From Paraburkholderia sp. BL10I2N1 (GTDB lineage: Bacteria; Pseudomonadota; Gammaproteobacteria; Burkholderiales; Burkholderiaceae): a DNA stretch of 64,000 nucleotides. A model generated the notes under the pieces. That model was not told the origin of the DNA, did no database searches, and saw only the letters and a program-made list of their open reading frames with translations. The position numbers were made by a program, and so were the translations under genes. The stretch is from the NCBI RefSeq assembly GCF_004361815.1, contig NZ_SNWA01000002.1, positions 620,001-684,000 of the forward strand. Reading direction: 5' to 3'. Of the stretch, positions 25,095 through 34,915 are shown one piece after another. Within the stretch, counting starts at the first letter, position 1. The number at the start of each line of letters is the position of its first letter.

Positions 25095-26438
25095 TCAATG
25101 CAAACTGCGATGGCGAGTCTCGTGCGTGAACAGCAGCGAGATGACCGTGACCATGCCCATCGCCATCAGCAGCAACGCCACCGGCCAGGCCGCGCGATAG
25201 TGCGCGAGTAACGCCGTCGCCAGCAGCGGCGACAGGCCGCCCGCGAAAACCGATGCGATCTCGTGGCCCAAGGCCATCCCCGAGTAACGCACTTCCGTGC
25301 TGAACAGCTCGCCCATCAGGCTCGGCTGCGTGCCGATCATCGCACCGTGGCAAACGGCGTTGCCGAGCAGAAATGCCAGCCAGATCAGCACCGGCACCTT
25401 GGTGCCGATCAGCCAGAAAAACGGGAAAGCAACGACGATGAGGCCGACCGCACCCATCATGTACACGGGCTTACGGCCGATGCGGTCGGACAGGCGGCCC
25501 CACAACAGCATCGTGAAGAGCTCGACGGTCATCGACACCATCACGCCCGCGAGCATGATCTGACCGGGCACGCCGATGAATTTGCCGTACACCAGCGAAA
25601 AGGCAAGGAAGATGTACGAGCCGCCGTTTTCCGCGACACGCAGGCCCATTGCCATCAAGATTTCCTTCGGGTGCTTGCGGATGACTTCGAACACTGGCAT
25701 ACGCGCTTTCTTGCCCGCCGCTTCGGCCCTGGCGAATTCGGCGCTCTCGGGCAGTTTCGAGCGGATATACACGCCAATGCCGAAAATGAAGATCGACAGC
25801 AGGAACGGGATGCGCCATCCCCAGCTCATGAAAGCGTCCCTCGGCAACATCTGCACGAGGAAAAACACGGCCGCCGACAACACGAAGCCGCCGCCCACGC
25901 CGATCTGGCTCCATGACGCGTAGTAGCCGCGCTTCTCGGGCGGCGCCGATTCGCTGATCATCAATACGCCGCCACCCCATTCGCCGCCCGAGGCAATGCC
26001 TTGCAGCACGCGCAACAGCACCAGCAGCGCTGGCGCCCACAGGCCGGCTTGAGCGTAGGTCGGCAGGAGGCCGATCAGGAATGTCGCACCACCCATGATC
26101 GACAGCGTCCACACGAGGGCACCCTTGCGGCCGTAGCGATCGCCGATATGGCCGAACAGCACGCCGCCGAACGGCCGCGCGGCGAAACCGACCGCGAATC
26201 CGGCAAATGCGGCGAGCGTTCCGACCAGCGGATCGGTGCCCTTGGGAAAGAGCAGTTCACCGAACACGAGCGCGGCGGCCGTGCTGTACAGAAAGAAGTC
26301 GTACCATTCGAGCGCGTTGCCCGCTACCGATGCGATGACGATGCGCCGCAGCGACCTGTCGTCGACGGGAGCGGTCGGCGCCTCGGGCGCGTCGTCGGGA
26401 CGCGTGCCAGCGGCGGAAAGCGTCTGCATACTTGCCAT
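25095..26438 (-). CDS. MFS transporter, metabolite:H+ symporter type
   Basis: The 447-residue permease has twelve predicted helices. It shows the MHS-family start ASVAGNALEWYDFFLYS, the loop 2-3 signature GHIGDRYGRKGAL, the GIASGGEWGGGVLMISE region and the central repeat GRLSDRIGRKPVY. Such permeases import organic acids and aromatic acids. The ATG at 26438 follows GAGGAG with good spacing. Its position between the CoA ligase and the thiolase suggests it imports the substrate of this operon. The N-terminal 30 residues are polar, rich in Ala and Pro, and poorly conserved. Confidence 0.9.
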   Translation of the reverse strand: MASMQTLSAAGTRPDDAPEAPTAPVDDRSLRRIVIASVAGNALEWYDFFLYSTAAALVFGELLFPKGTDPLVGTLAAFAGFAVGFAARPFGGVLFGHIGDRYGRKGALVWTLSIMGGATFLIGLLPTYAQAGLWAPALLVLLRVLQGIASGGEWGGGVLMISESAPPEKRGYYASWSQIGVGGGFVLSAAVFFLVQMLPRDAFMSWGWRIPFLLSIFIFGIGVYIRSKLPESAEFARAEAAGKKARMPVFEVIRKHPKEILMAMGLRVAENGGSYIFLAFSLVYGKFIGVPGQIMLAGVMVSMTVELFTMLLWGRLSDRIGRKPVYMMGAVGLIVVAFPFFWLIGTKVPVLIWLAFLLGNAVCHGAMIGTQPSLMGELFSTEVRYSGMALGHEIASVFAGGLSPLLATALLAHYRAAWPVALLLMAMGMVTVISLLFTHETRHRSLH

Positions 26439-26564
26439 CTTTGTCTCCTCGCGTGCGCCTTGCGATGCACTCAAAGTTTTCAGCCAGGGCTGCCGTGCCG
26501 CGTCCCGGCGCGCATCGCTTCGATGTCTTCTGCCGCGGACGTTTCAGGGACAGCGGGTCTCATC

Positions 26565-28184
26565 TCACAGGCGCCTGAGCCGGTATCCCGACGTCTCCAG
26601 GTCCCACGTCGCCGCGTTGACGCCGGTTGCACGCAATTTGTATTTCTGGATCTTTCCGTTTTCCGTCCTGGGCAGATCGCGCACGATGTCGAGATAGCGA
26701 GGTACCGCGAAATACGGCATACGCGGTTCGCAATATTGGATCAGTTCGAGTGGTTCGAGCGTCTCGCCGTCGCGCAGTACGACCGACGCCATCACTTCGT
26801 CTTCCGCCAACACCGACTTCACCGCGAAAACCGCGGCCGTCTCGATTGACGGATGGCTCAGCAGCACCTGTTCGACTTCATAGGACGAGATGTTCTCGCC
26901 GCGGCGACGAATCGCGTCGTTCAGACGATCGACGAAACGGTAATAGCCATCGGCCTCGCGCAGGACGCGGTCCCCGGTGTGGAACCAGAGGTTGCGCCAA
27001 GCCTCGACGGTCTTCTCCGGCATGCCGAAGTAGCCGCTCGCGAACGCAAAGGGTTCGTCGGCGCGCAGAATCAGTTCGCCTGCCTGACCATCGGGCAGCG
27101 GCTGGTCGTGCTCGTCGACCACCCGGGCATCGAAGCCCTTCGAAAGCTTGCCCATGTAACCGGGACGTTGCGCGTCGACGCTGCCGCCGAGCGCGAAATT
27201 CGTCTCCGTCGAACCGTAGCCGTCGAGCAGCGCGATGCCACAGCGGGCCGTGAAATCCTTCTGGAAATGCCCCGGCACGCCAGGTGCAAGCGCGATGCGC
27301 ACGCGATGCTCGCGCTCGTTTGCCGTCACGGGCCTGCCAAGCAGGATCGGCACCATCGCGCCGAGCACGAATGTAATCGTGGCGCGCGTGGCGACCAGCG
27401 CGTCGAAGAAGCCGCTCGCTGAGAAGCGCCTGCCGACGACGAGCTTAGCGTCACGAGTCAGTGCCTGAAAGAAGCTGTTCAGCGCGTTCGTATGAAAGAG
27501 AGGCAGACAGGTATAAAGCACGTCGCCAGCGACGACGCCCAGGTTGTTCGCCGTGTGATGGCCCCACCAGTAAAACTGTGCATGCGGGCAGACCACACCC
27601 TTCGACAACCCCGATGTTCCTGACGTGTAGAGAATCGCGAGCGGATCGCCACCGGCGAGCGCGGCAGCGGCGAGCGGCTCACCTGCGGGCGGCAGGGGGA
27701 TCGTGGCGTAGGGCGGCGCCGACGTCGCGTCTGTTGCTGGCTCGTCGATCAGCCAGACGCGCTCCAGTGCCAGGTTCTGCGCGTCGAGGGCATAGATGGC
27801 GTCGACGAGTTGCGCCTCCGCCACGACGAGGCGCGCGCCGGAGTTGCGCAGGATATGTTCCAGCTGCAACCCGCGCGATGCGGTATTGATCGGCACGACC
27901 ACCGCGCCTAGCCAGCCGCAGCCGAGCACGATCTCCATGAACTCCATGCGATTCGTGCACAGCAGCGCGACCCGGTCGCCGCGCCTGACACCGTGCGCTG
28001 CGAGTGCCCCGGCGCGGCGACTCGCAATGGCTACCGCATCGGAACCGCTCCACGTCGTCGTGCCATCGGAGAGCAGCGGCGCGGCGCCGTTTCGCTCCAC
28101 GCGCGCGGCCAGCAAGGCCGGCAACGTGTGCTGCGCGGCAAGCTCGTGTGTCAGGCTCCCGCAATGTTCGCGAACAGTTTCCAT
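26565..28184 (-). CDS. AMP-forming acyl-CoA synthetase
   Basis: This 539-residue enzyme activates a carboxylic acid to its CoA thioester via an acyl-AMP. The ATP-binding P-loop reads ILYTSGTSGLSKGV, the second motif is LDGYGSTETN, the hinge region WFHTGDRVLREADGYYRFVDR is present, and the C-terminal lysine is in PRTENGKIQKYKLRATG. It resembles the crotonobetaine/carnitine or aromatic acid ligase branch. It is the first gene of the operon and divergent from the LysR gene, so it probably carries out the entry step. The substrate is not known. Confidence 0.9.
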   Translation of the reverse strand: METVREHCGSLTHELAAQHTLPALLAARVERNGAAPLLSDGTTTWSGSDAVAIASRRAGALAAHGVRRGDRVALLCTNRMEFMEIVLGCGWLGAVVVPINTASRGLQLEHILRNSGARLVVAEAQLVDAIYALDAQNLALERVWLIDEPATDATSAPPYATIPLPPAGEPLAAAALAGGDPLAILYTSGTSGLSKGVVCPHAQFYWWGHHTANNLGVVAGDVLYTCLPLFHTNALNSFFQALTRDAKLVVGRRFSASGFFDALVATRATITFVLGAMVPILLGRPVTANEREHRVRIALAPGVPGHFQKDFTARCGIALLDGYGSTETNFALGGSVDAQRPGYMGKLSKGFDARVVDEHDQPLPDGQAGELILRADEPFAFASGYFGMPEKTVEAWRNLWFHTGDRVLREADGYYRFVDRLNDAIRRRGENISSYEVEQVLLSHPSIETAAVFAVKSVLAEDEVMASVVLRDGETLEPLELIQYCEPRMPYFAVPRYLDIVRDLPRTENGKIQKYKLRATGVNAATWDLETSGYRLRRL

Positions 28185-28222
28185 ACGGCCGATGCCCTCA
28201 TGTCACGTCTCGTATGTGACCA

Positions 28223-28242
28223 AGAATAGGATCGGGTATTCT
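28223..28242. promoter_or_regulatory. candidate LysR operator between the CoA ligase and LysR genes
   Basis: A perfect inverted repeat, AGAATA and TATTCT, is separated by 8 bp inside the 95-bp divergent intergenic region. It also fits the T-N11-A pattern of LysR-type binding sites. It is AT-rich compared with its surroundings. Regulation by the adjacent LysR protein is inferred. Confidence 0.5.
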
Positions 28243-28279
28243 ATTGGTCAAATTTATCAAAATGATACTGAACATAAAC

Positions 28280-29188
28280 ATGGCTGATTTCAATTTCGTC
28301 GATCTGAACCTCCTGCGGGTGTTCCAGGCGATCCTGGAAGAACGCAGCCTGACGCGCGCCGGCCAGCGCCTGGGACTTTCGCAGCCGGCGATCAGCTATG
28401 CACTGGGACGATTGCGATCGCTGTTCGACGATCCGTTATTCGTCAGAACAACTGACGGCATGCTGCCCACGCCGACGGCCGAGCAACTGGCGGTGCCGGT
28501 CGGCCGCGCCATCGCTTCGATCCGCGAAGCGTTGCGCCATGGAGAACAGTTTGATCCGCAGACGAGTTCGCGTGCGTTTCGGCTATCGATGTCGGACATA
28601 GGGGAGCAGGCGTTTCTGCCGCCCATCTGCGAGAAATTGCAGTGCGTTGCGCCACTGGTACGGCTGGAGGCCGGACAGGTTCCGGTAGCCGACGTGGAGG
28701 AGAATCTGCGGCTAGGGCAGCTGGATTTTGCGATCGGCAATCTGCCAACGCTCAAGCTGACCACGAACTATGCGGTGTTGTTTCACGAGGCCTACGTTTG
28801 CATGACGCGCAAACGGCCAGGGCTGCCGGCGCGGCAACTGTCGAGGCAGAAGTTTCTGGAGCAGTCGCACGTGGCCGTGGTGTCGAGCGAAAGCAGCCAC
28901 CGGACGATCGATGATTCGCTGCGCGCCAGCGGACTGCATCGGCGCATTGCGCTGCGCGTACCGCATTTCACGGTGATTCCGCAGATTCTTCGGCGCACCG
29001 ACTGGATGGTGACACTGCCGAAACGGGTGGCGAAGCTCTTTAACGAGTCAGGGCAATTCCTGATCTATCCTTTGCCGGTGCAAATTCCAGAAGTCGAAGT
29101 GACCGTGCACTGGCATGACACGTTCGACAAGGACGAGGGAAGCCGCTGGTTTCGCGAGCTGATCATCGAGACGTTGCGCGAGGATTGA
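28280..29188 (+). CDS. LysR-family transcriptional regulator
   Basis: The 302-residue protein has the LysR winged HTH at its N-terminus (LNLLRVFQAILEERSLTRAG, then QRLGLSQPAISYALGRLRSL) and an effector-binding domain in which VEENLRLGQLDFAIGNLPTL is typical. The start at 28280 (MADFNFVDLN) is the family-like one; the upstream Mets at 28262 and 28244 would add a non-conserved hydrophobic tail. It is transcribed away from the CoA-ligase operon and probably regulates it in response to a pathway acid or CoA ester. Confidence 0.88.
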   Translation: MADFNFVDLNLLRVFQAILEERSLTRAGQRLGLSQPAISYALGRLRSLFDDPLFVRTTDGMLPTPTAEQLAVPVGRAIASIREALRHGEQFDPQTSSRAFRLSMSDIGEQAFLPPICEKLQCVAPLVRLEAGQVPVADVEENLRLGQLDFAIGNLPTLKLTTNYAVLFHEAYVCMTRKRPGLPARQLSRQKFLEQSHVAVVSSESSHRTIDDSLRASGLHRRIALRVPHFTVIPQILRRTDWMVTLPKRVAKLFNESGQFLIYPLPVQIPEVEVTVHWHDTFDKDEGSRWFRELIIETLRED

Positions 29189-29219
29189 AGAATGCGCAGC
29201 GCGCCGTGATGTTCGAGCG

Positions 29220-30287
29220 TCAGGTCGTCTCGCGCTCGACGATATGAAAACCGACGTCAGTCACTTTGTCTTTCTCGACGCCGGCCAGCCTGTCGAGCAG
29301 GCAGCGTGCAGCCGTGAGTCCGATGCGCGTGCCGTCGACGCGCACGGTCGTCAATTGCGGCGTGGTTTCGGTCGCGAATTCGAGGTCACCGAAACCGCAA
29401 ATCGACAACTGCGATGGGACGCTCATCCCCAGGCGTTTCGCCGCGCCGAGCACGCCGATCGCGAGCAGATCCGAGCCGCAGAAAACCGCATCGAGATGCG
29501 GCGCCTGTTCGATCAGCGTCAGCAATGCGGCCTTGCCGGCAGCAACCGAACTCGGCGGCGACACCAGCACCTCTGCGATCTCGTGGATGCCCGCCCGCGC
29601 AAGGCGCGCGCGAAAGCCGTCCCGGCGCGCGAGCGCGCGGTCGTCATTGGCCGAAACGAGACCCGGTGCCCGCACCTTCCTGTGCAGAAAATGCTCAGCC
29701 ACCGCAGCGCCGATCTCGTTGTGCGAAAAACCGACCAGCATGTCGATCGGCGTCGCCGTCATATCCCATGTTTCGACAATCGGCATGCCGACATTGCGCA
29801 GCCGTTCGCGCAACGAGTCGGCATGCGCGACGCCCGTCAGCAGCACGCCTTCCGGGCGCCGGCTTAGTACGGCGTCGAGCAGCGCCTCCTCGCTCGAATC
29901 GCTGTAGCCGCTCAGCGCGAGCAGCACCTGGTAGCCAGCGCGCGACATCGTTTCGCTGAACACCTGGATCGTTTCGGAGAACAGCGAGTGAGCGATGGTC
30001 GGCACGATCGCGGCAATCAGCCTTGAACGCGCCGACGACAATCCGCCCGCGAGGCGATTGGGCACATAGCCCAGCTTTTGCACGACCTGCCGCACCCGTT
30101 CGAGCGTTTCGGGCGCGACTGTCTCCGGGCTATTGAACACACGCGACACCGTAATCGGCGCGACCCCGGCCTGCGCGGCGACATCGGTAATGCGCAGCCC
30201 TTTCGGACCGCCACGCATGCGTTTCGCGGGCGTCGCCACCTCCGGCGCATCGGGGCTGGCGGCGGCGGTCGGCTTGTGATTCGGCAT
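29220..30287 (-). CDS. LacI/GntR-type sugar-acid repressor
   Basis: The 355-residue protein has a LacI HTH (ITDVAAQAGVAPITVSRVFN, hinge LGYVPNRLAGGLSSARS) after a polar 30-residue leader, then a periplasmic-binding-protein-like effector domain (LIAAIVPTIAHSLFSETI, through AVFCGSDLLAIGVLGAA and ICGFGDLEFATETTPQLTT). It resembles gluconate-type repressors (GntR of the LacI family). It is the last gene of the cluster with the IlvD/Edd dehydratase, and a LacI-style palindrome lies upstream of that dehydratase, so autoregulation of the operon is likely. The effector is probably a sugar acid. Confidence 0.88.
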   Translation of the reverse strand: MPNHKPTAAASPDAPEVATPAKRMRGGPKGLRITDVAAQAGVAPITVSRVFNSPETVAPETLERVRQVVQKLGYVPNRLAGGLSSARSRLIAAIVPTIAHSLFSETIQVFSETMSRAGYQVLLALSGYSDSSEEALLDAVLSRRPEGVLLTGVAHADSLRERLRNVGMPIVETWDMTATPIDMLVGFSHNEIGAAVAEHFLHRKVRAPGLVSANDDRALARRDGFRARLARAGIHEIAEVLVSPPSSVAAGKAALLTLIEQAPHLDAVFCGSDLLAIGVLGAAKRLGMSVPSQLSICGFGDLEFATETTPQLTTVRVDGTRIGLTAARCLLDRLAGVEKDKVTDVGFHIVERETT

Positions 30288-30427
30288 GGTTCAATGGCTG
30301 GAGATAATGTATTGCGGCTATTGTAGTCATGCTTGGCGATGTGCCGCGCGCCAACGCTTCGCTGCCACCCATGTGCCGATGTCATACCGGGGCAAATGAT
30401 GTCCGTACGCGACGTGCGGACATCCCT

Positions 30428-31736
30428 TCATTCGGCGACGGGGGTGCCGTCCAGTTGCGGGCTCGCCGCGCTGTTGCGGCGAATGATCAGTGCGGTGATG
30501 GTCGCGAACACCAGCAGGCAGGCTGCCGGAATCAGCATCGGCGCGCGCACGCTGCCGGTCGCCTGCCTGACGGCGGGTACGAGATTCTGCGCGATGAAGC
30601 CGCCGATGTTGCCGAGCGAGTTGATCGCAGCAATCCCTGCCGCGGCGCGCACGCCGAACAGGAACTTCGGCGGCAGCGTCCAGAGACACGGAATCAGCAG
30701 GTACAGACACGGCGCGCCGAAGCACAGCGCCACGAAGCGCAGCGTGTTGGTCGGCAGAAAGACCGAACTCAGGAAGAACAGCACGCCGAGCAATGCGGAA
30801 ACCAGCATCGCGGCGAGGGCGCGATTGCCGGCGCGAAGCTTCGATGGCAGCCACGCGAGCACGATCGTCGCGAGCAACCATGGAATGATGTTGAGCAAGC
30901 CGTTGGTCGTGTTGCTGACGCCGAAACCCTTCACGAGCGTCGGCAGCCAGTAGCTCACGCCATACACGGAAATCGACAGCATCATGTAGTACAACGCCAT
31001 ACCGATCACGCGCGGCTCGGTCAGCACACTCAGCAGCGACGAATGGCCGGAGACGTTCTTCTGCATGGAAGCGCGGTCCGTTTCGAGCGCGTTCGTCAGC
31101 CACGCTTTCTCGCCGTCGGACAGGAAGCGGGCTTCGCGCGGCGATGCCGGTAACAGAAACAGGACGACGAAGGTCAACAGGATCGACGGCAAGCCCGTGA
31201 CGATGAACACCAGTTGCCATCCCTGCAGCCCGGCGAATCCGCTCTTGTCGAGCAGGTAGCCGCAAATCGGTGCGCCGACCATGTTGCCGAGGCTGCTGCC
31301 CACGGTGAAATAGCCGAGCATGCGCACGCGATGCCGCGCCGGGAACCACAGCGTCAGGTAATAGATCACGCCCGGATACAGCCCTGCCTCGGATGCGCCG
31401 AGCAGAAAGCGCAACGCGTAGAACATCGGCGCGTTCGTCGGCGAGGAGCACGGTAACGACGCCCCAGGTCAGCATGATGCGCGCCATCCAGCGCGGCGCG
31501 CCGTACTTGTGCAACAGCACGTTGCTCGGCACTTCGAACAACAGATAGCCGATGAAGAACAACGATGCGCCTAGCCCATACGCGACCTCAGAGAGTCCGA
31601 GGCTGCCCAGCATCTGCAGCTTCGCAAAGCTGATGTTGGATCGGTCGATATACGCGACCAGATACAGCAGGCCTAGCAACGGCATCAGCCTCAGCGCGAG
31701 GCGGTTGATGAGACGCGATTCGTCGATCGTTGGCAT
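30428..31736 (-). pseudogene. MFS transporter (anion:cation symporter type), frameshifted
   Basis: The N-terminal part (MPTIDESRLINRLALRLMPL, then GLLYLVAYIDRSNISFAK and the first helices) is in one frame, and the rest (NAPMFYALRFLLGASEAGLY onward, about 330 residues) is in another. The break is at about 31439-31442. The local text reads TVLLA then, one base out of phase, TNAPMFY; related permeases usually have AFV before TNAP, so a 5-bp deletion or a 1-bp gain would explain it. A TTG at 31748 with GAGGAG upstream could be the true start. Otherwise the sequence shows the usual twelve helices of D-galactonate-type symporters. If the frameshift is real, uptake for this operon is lost. Confidence 0.85.
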
Positions 31737-31827
31737 CACGGTGTTCAAGGTGTCTCCTCGGTCTGCATCCTGAATGCAAGCGTCGTGTTGCACGCCGGCG
31801 CGGCGCGCCCCAGCGTATTGCCGGTGA

Positions 31828-32562
31828 TTATTGTCGTTCTGCGCGCCACGCTGCGTAGGCAGCCAGCGTGTCCTCGTTCGGCGGATACGTGCCGCGCAGC
31901 GGACGCCCTTCGGCAATGCGTTCGGTGATGAAGACCTCCATCAGTTCCTGTTCGGCCGCATCGCGCGCCACTTCTTCCGCCATTTCGTGCGGCACGATCA
32001 CGACGCCATCCACATCCGCGACGACGATATCGCCCGGATACACCGGCACGCCGCCGCAGGCAATCGGCACGTTCATGTCGACTGCGTGGTGCTTCGCGAG
32101 ATTCAACGGCGCGCTCGCGCCCGCGCACCACAGCGGCAGGCCGAGGCCGGAGATGGTGCCGCTGTCGCGCACCGGGCCATCCGACACCATGCCTGCGACA
32201 CCCCGCTTCGCAAGGCGCAGCGCAAGTATCGAACCCACCGACGCCACCGAACGCTCACCCCGGCAATCCTGGACCAGCACGCTGCCCGGCGGCGCGCTTT
32301 CGACCGCCTTGCGCTGCGGATGATCGGGGTCCTGGAACACGCCGACGTGATCGAGGTCCTCGCGCGCCGGAATATTACGCAGCGTGAACGCCGGGCCCAC
32401 GAGGTTCGGTGCGCCGGGTAGAGGCTTCACGAGCGGCGCGACGCCCTGCAGAAACACATTGCGCAGTCCGCGCTTGAAGAGTTGCGTGGTCAGCGTGGCA
32501 GTGCTGACATGTCGAAGCTGTTCGAGCGCGGCAGCGCTGACGGTCTTATCGGTTGAGGTCAT
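31828..32562 (-). CDS. RraA-like / HMG-aldolase-family protein
   Basis: This 244-residue protein belongs to the fold shared by RraA and 4-hydroxy-4-methyl-2-oxoglutarate/oxaloacetate aldolases. Landmarks are VSTATLTTQLFKRGL, the GPAFTLRNIPAREDLDH region, the metal/substrate loop ASVGSILALRLAKRGVAGMV followed by SDGPVRDSGTI, and VYPGDIVVADVDGVVIVPHE. The GxxxxRD-type motif (DGPVRD) is conserved for pyruvate-enolate binding. Placed between the dehydratase and the transporter, it may cleave a 2-oxo-3-deoxy acid to pyruvate plus an aldehyde; this is inferred from context. It starts 28 bp after the dehydratase. Confidence 0.85.
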   Translation of the reverse strand: MTSTDKTVSAAALEQLRHVSTATLTTQLFKRGLRNVFLQGVAPLVKPLPGAPNLVGPAFTLRNIPAREDLDHVGVFQDPDHPQRKAVESAPPGSVLVQDCRGERSVASVGSILALRLAKRGVAGMVSDGPVRDSGTISGLGLPLWCAGASAPLNLAKHHAVDMNVPIACGGVPVYPGDIVVADVDGVVIVPHEMAEEVARDAAEQELMEVFITERIAEGRPLRGTYPPNEDTLAAYAAWRAERQ

Positions 32563-32589
32563 GATGATGTCTGGCTGGAATAGCTGGGT

Positions 32590-34377
32590 TTAGTGGATTT
32601 CCGGTTCGTTGCGGCGCGCGTCGGCGGTCACAGCGGTCTCGTGCGTCGTGGCGGTGGTCTTGAGCGGCTCTTCGAGGAAGTCGAAATCGCAACCCTTGTT
32701 CGCCTGCGTCACGTGAATCTGATGCATCACGCCGAAGCCACGCTCGAACGGGCGTTTCGGCGCTTGCCACGCTTCCTTGCGGGCAGCCAGTTCCTGCGCG
32801 CCGACTTCGAGATGGAGGCGGCGGCCCGGCACATCGAGTTCAATCATGTCGCCGTCCTTCACCAGCGCAAGCGGGCCACCGACGAACGACTCCGGCGCGA
32901 CGTGCAGTACGCACGCCCCGTAGCTCGTGCCGCTCATCCGCGCGTCCGAAATGCGCACCATGTCGCGCACGCCCTGTTTCAGCAGCTTCTGCGGAATCGG
33001 CAACTGGCCCCACTCCGGCATGCCCGGCGCACCCACCGGACCGGCGTGCTGTAGCACGATCACCGAGTCTGCGGTGACGTCGAGCTCTTCAGTGTCGATG
33101 CGTGCAGCCATGTCCGCATAGTCCTCGAAGACCACCGCCGGGCCCCGATGCCTGAGCAGATGCGATTCCATCGCAGCCGGCTTGATCACCGCGCCGTCCG
33201 GCGCAAGATTGCCGGTCAGCACCGCGAGACCATCGCGTTCGACGAGCGGATTGCTGCGCGGCCGGATCACGTCGTTGTCGTAGATTTCGGCGCCCGCGAT
33301 GTTCTCCGCGAGCGTTTTGCCGTTGACGGTCATCTGCGTGCCGTCGATCAGGCGGCCCAGTTCCACGAGCAGCGCGCGCAGGCCGCCCGCATAGAAGAAG
33401 TCTTCCATCAGATACTTGCCGGCCGGTCGCAGATTGGCGAGCACGGGTGTAATGCGCGCCAGTTCGTCGAAGCGTGCGGTCGTCAGGTCGATCCCCGCGC
33501 GACGGGCAACCGCCACCAGGTGAACGATCGCATTGGTCGAGCCCGACATCGACAGCACCGTGGTCACCGCGTTATCGAAGGACTTCGCCGTCAGGATGTC
33601 CGACGGCTTCTGATCGGTCCATACCATTTCGACGACGCGTTGACCGGTCAGCGACGCAAACTGCGCGTGGCGCGAATCGACAGCGGGAATCGACGAGAAG
33701 CCCGGCAGCGTCAAGCCGAGCGCCTCGGCCGCGCTGGTCATCGTCGACGCGGTGCCCATCGTCATGCAGTGCCCCGGCGAGCGCGCAATGCCGCTTTCGA
33801 TGCCCTTCCACTCTTCTTCCGTGATCTTGCCCGCGCGCAGTTCGGCCCAGTATTTCCACGTATCCGAGCCGCTGCCGAGGGTTCGCCCGTTCCAGTTGCC
33901 GCGCAGCATCGGCCCGGCCGGAAGGAAAATCGCCGGCAGGTTCATGCTGATCGCTCCCATCAGCAGGGCCGGCGTGGTTTTGTCGCAGCCGCCCATCAGC
34001 ACGCAACCGTCGAACGGGTACGACTTCAGCACTTCCTCGGTTTCCATCGCGAGGAAGTTGCGGTAGAGCATCGTGGTCGGCTTCTGGAACGGTTCGGCGA
34101 GTGTCATCACCGGCATTTCGACCGGGAATCCGCCTGCCTGCCAGATGCCGCGTTTCACTTCCTCGACGCGCTGCCTGAAGTGCGTGTGGCAGGAGTTGAT
34201 CTCGCTCCACGTGTTGACGACGGCAATGACAGGCTTGCCCATGTAGTCCGACGGGTGATAGCCCATCTGCGCGGTGCGCGAGCGGTGTCCGAACGAGCGA
34301 AGGTCGTTTGCGCCATACCAGCGGTAGCTGCGCAACTGTTCGGGCGTCTTGCGGGTCGAGGTCACTGGCTTCTCCAT
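32590..34377 (-). CDS. IlvD/Edd-family sugar-acid dehydratase
   Basis: Members of this family dehydrate dihydroxy acids or sugar acids to 2-oxo-3-deoxy acids using an iron-sulfur cluster. The cluster ligands are visible in [11 protein letters not shown] and [15 protein letters not shown], and the third in [13 protein letters not shown]. The active-site [20 protein letters not shown] is conserved. The 595-residue length and the ending [12 protein letters not shown] match the arabonate/xylonate branch more than biosynthetic IlvD. The ATG at 34377 is chosen for its family-like start [13 protein letters not shown]. It is the first gene of a sugar-acid operon with an RraA-like aldolase, an MFS and a LacI regulator. 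Confidence 0.9.
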   Translation of the reverse strand: MEKPVTSTRKTPEQLRSYRWYGANDLRSFGHRSRTAQMGYHPSDYMGKPVIAVVNTWSEINSCHTHFRQRVEEVKRGIWQAGGFPVEMPVMTLAEPFQKPTTMLYRNFLAMETEEVLKSYPFDGCVLMGGCDKTTPALLMGAISMNLPAIFLPAGPMLRGNWNGRTLGSGSDTWKYWAELRAGKITEEEWKGIESGIARSPGHCMTMGTASTMTSAAEALGLTLPGFSSIPAVDSRHAQFASLTGQRVVEMVWTDQKPSDILTAKSFDNAVTTVLSMSGSTNAIVHLVAVARRAGIDLTTARFDELARITPVLANLRPAGKYLMEDFFYAGGLRALLVELGRLIDGTQMTVNGKTLAENIAGAEIYDNDVIRPRSNPLVERDGLAVLTGNLAPDGAVIKPAAMESHLLRHRGPAVVFEDYADMAARIDTEELDVTADSVIVLQHAGPVGAPGMPEWGQLPIPQKLLKQGVRDMVRISDARMSGTSYGACVLHVAPESFVGGPLALVKDGDMIELDVPGRRLHLEVGAQELAARKEAWQAPKRPFERGFGVMHQIHVTQANKGCDFDFLEEPLKTTATTHETAVTADARRNEPEIH

Positions 34378-34465
34378 GGTATCGCTATCATTCCGGCTGA
34401 ATAATCTCCGGCTGACAACGTATTGATACAGGTGGGGATGTATTTCATGCGGCAGCTGAATTGAC

Positions 34466-34489
34466 GTCGATGGTAGCGTTATCATCGAC
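34466..34489. promoter_or_regulatory. LacI-type palindromic operator upstream of the dehydratase
   Basis: A 24-bp imperfect palindrome with half-sites GTCGATGGTAGC and GTTATCATCGAC is centred on CG and has two mismatched pairs. An even-length palindrome with a central CG is the classic LacI-family pattern. It lies about 90 bp before the dehydratase start, in the promoter region. The LacI-type regulator at the end of the same cluster is the obvious candidate to bind it. Confidence 0.65.
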
Positions 34490-34915
34490 CAGTGTCGTTA
34501 AGGGATTTCACTTAACACAGCGTCTCGTTGCAAGCCATCGGAATGGAGCAAGGCTGACACATCAGATCAAAGGATGATCGCTAGAACCGCTTTGAAAAAC
34601 CCACGCAGACACCAGGCGCTGAACCGGACGTTGAAAAGCGGCCGCAAGCCGGAGGCCCTGGACGGTCGCAAAGACCGACGCTCGCCGCGCGCCCAGGGCG
34701 CGGCGTGTTCATGTTGAACAGACATTCGCGAGCCTGTTATGAGAGGCCGCTCATGACTGCTTTAATCGAATAAAAAGGGTGCCCGATAGACGACGCACGC
34801 GCCGTCTCAAGGCAGCCCTGTAACACGTGATGCCGGGTGTCGCCCGGCTGTGCCTGGCGGGCACGAGGTCGCACGATGGATGCCGCGCATCGAGTTGCCC
34901 GGCCCCTCGGCGGCG
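34490..34915. other. intergenic stretch without a recognised gene
   Basis: These 426 bp hold no ORF with believable protein character. The sequence includes an imperfect hairpin around 34740-34756 (TGAGAGGCC next to GCTCA) but no T-run. It separates the sugar-acid operon from the BON gene. Confidence 0.5.

Noticed and set aside
33148..34404. 418-residue plus-strand frame opposite the dehydratase
   Set aside because: It is an Arg-rich antisense frame of a gene with all IlvD/Edd motifs.
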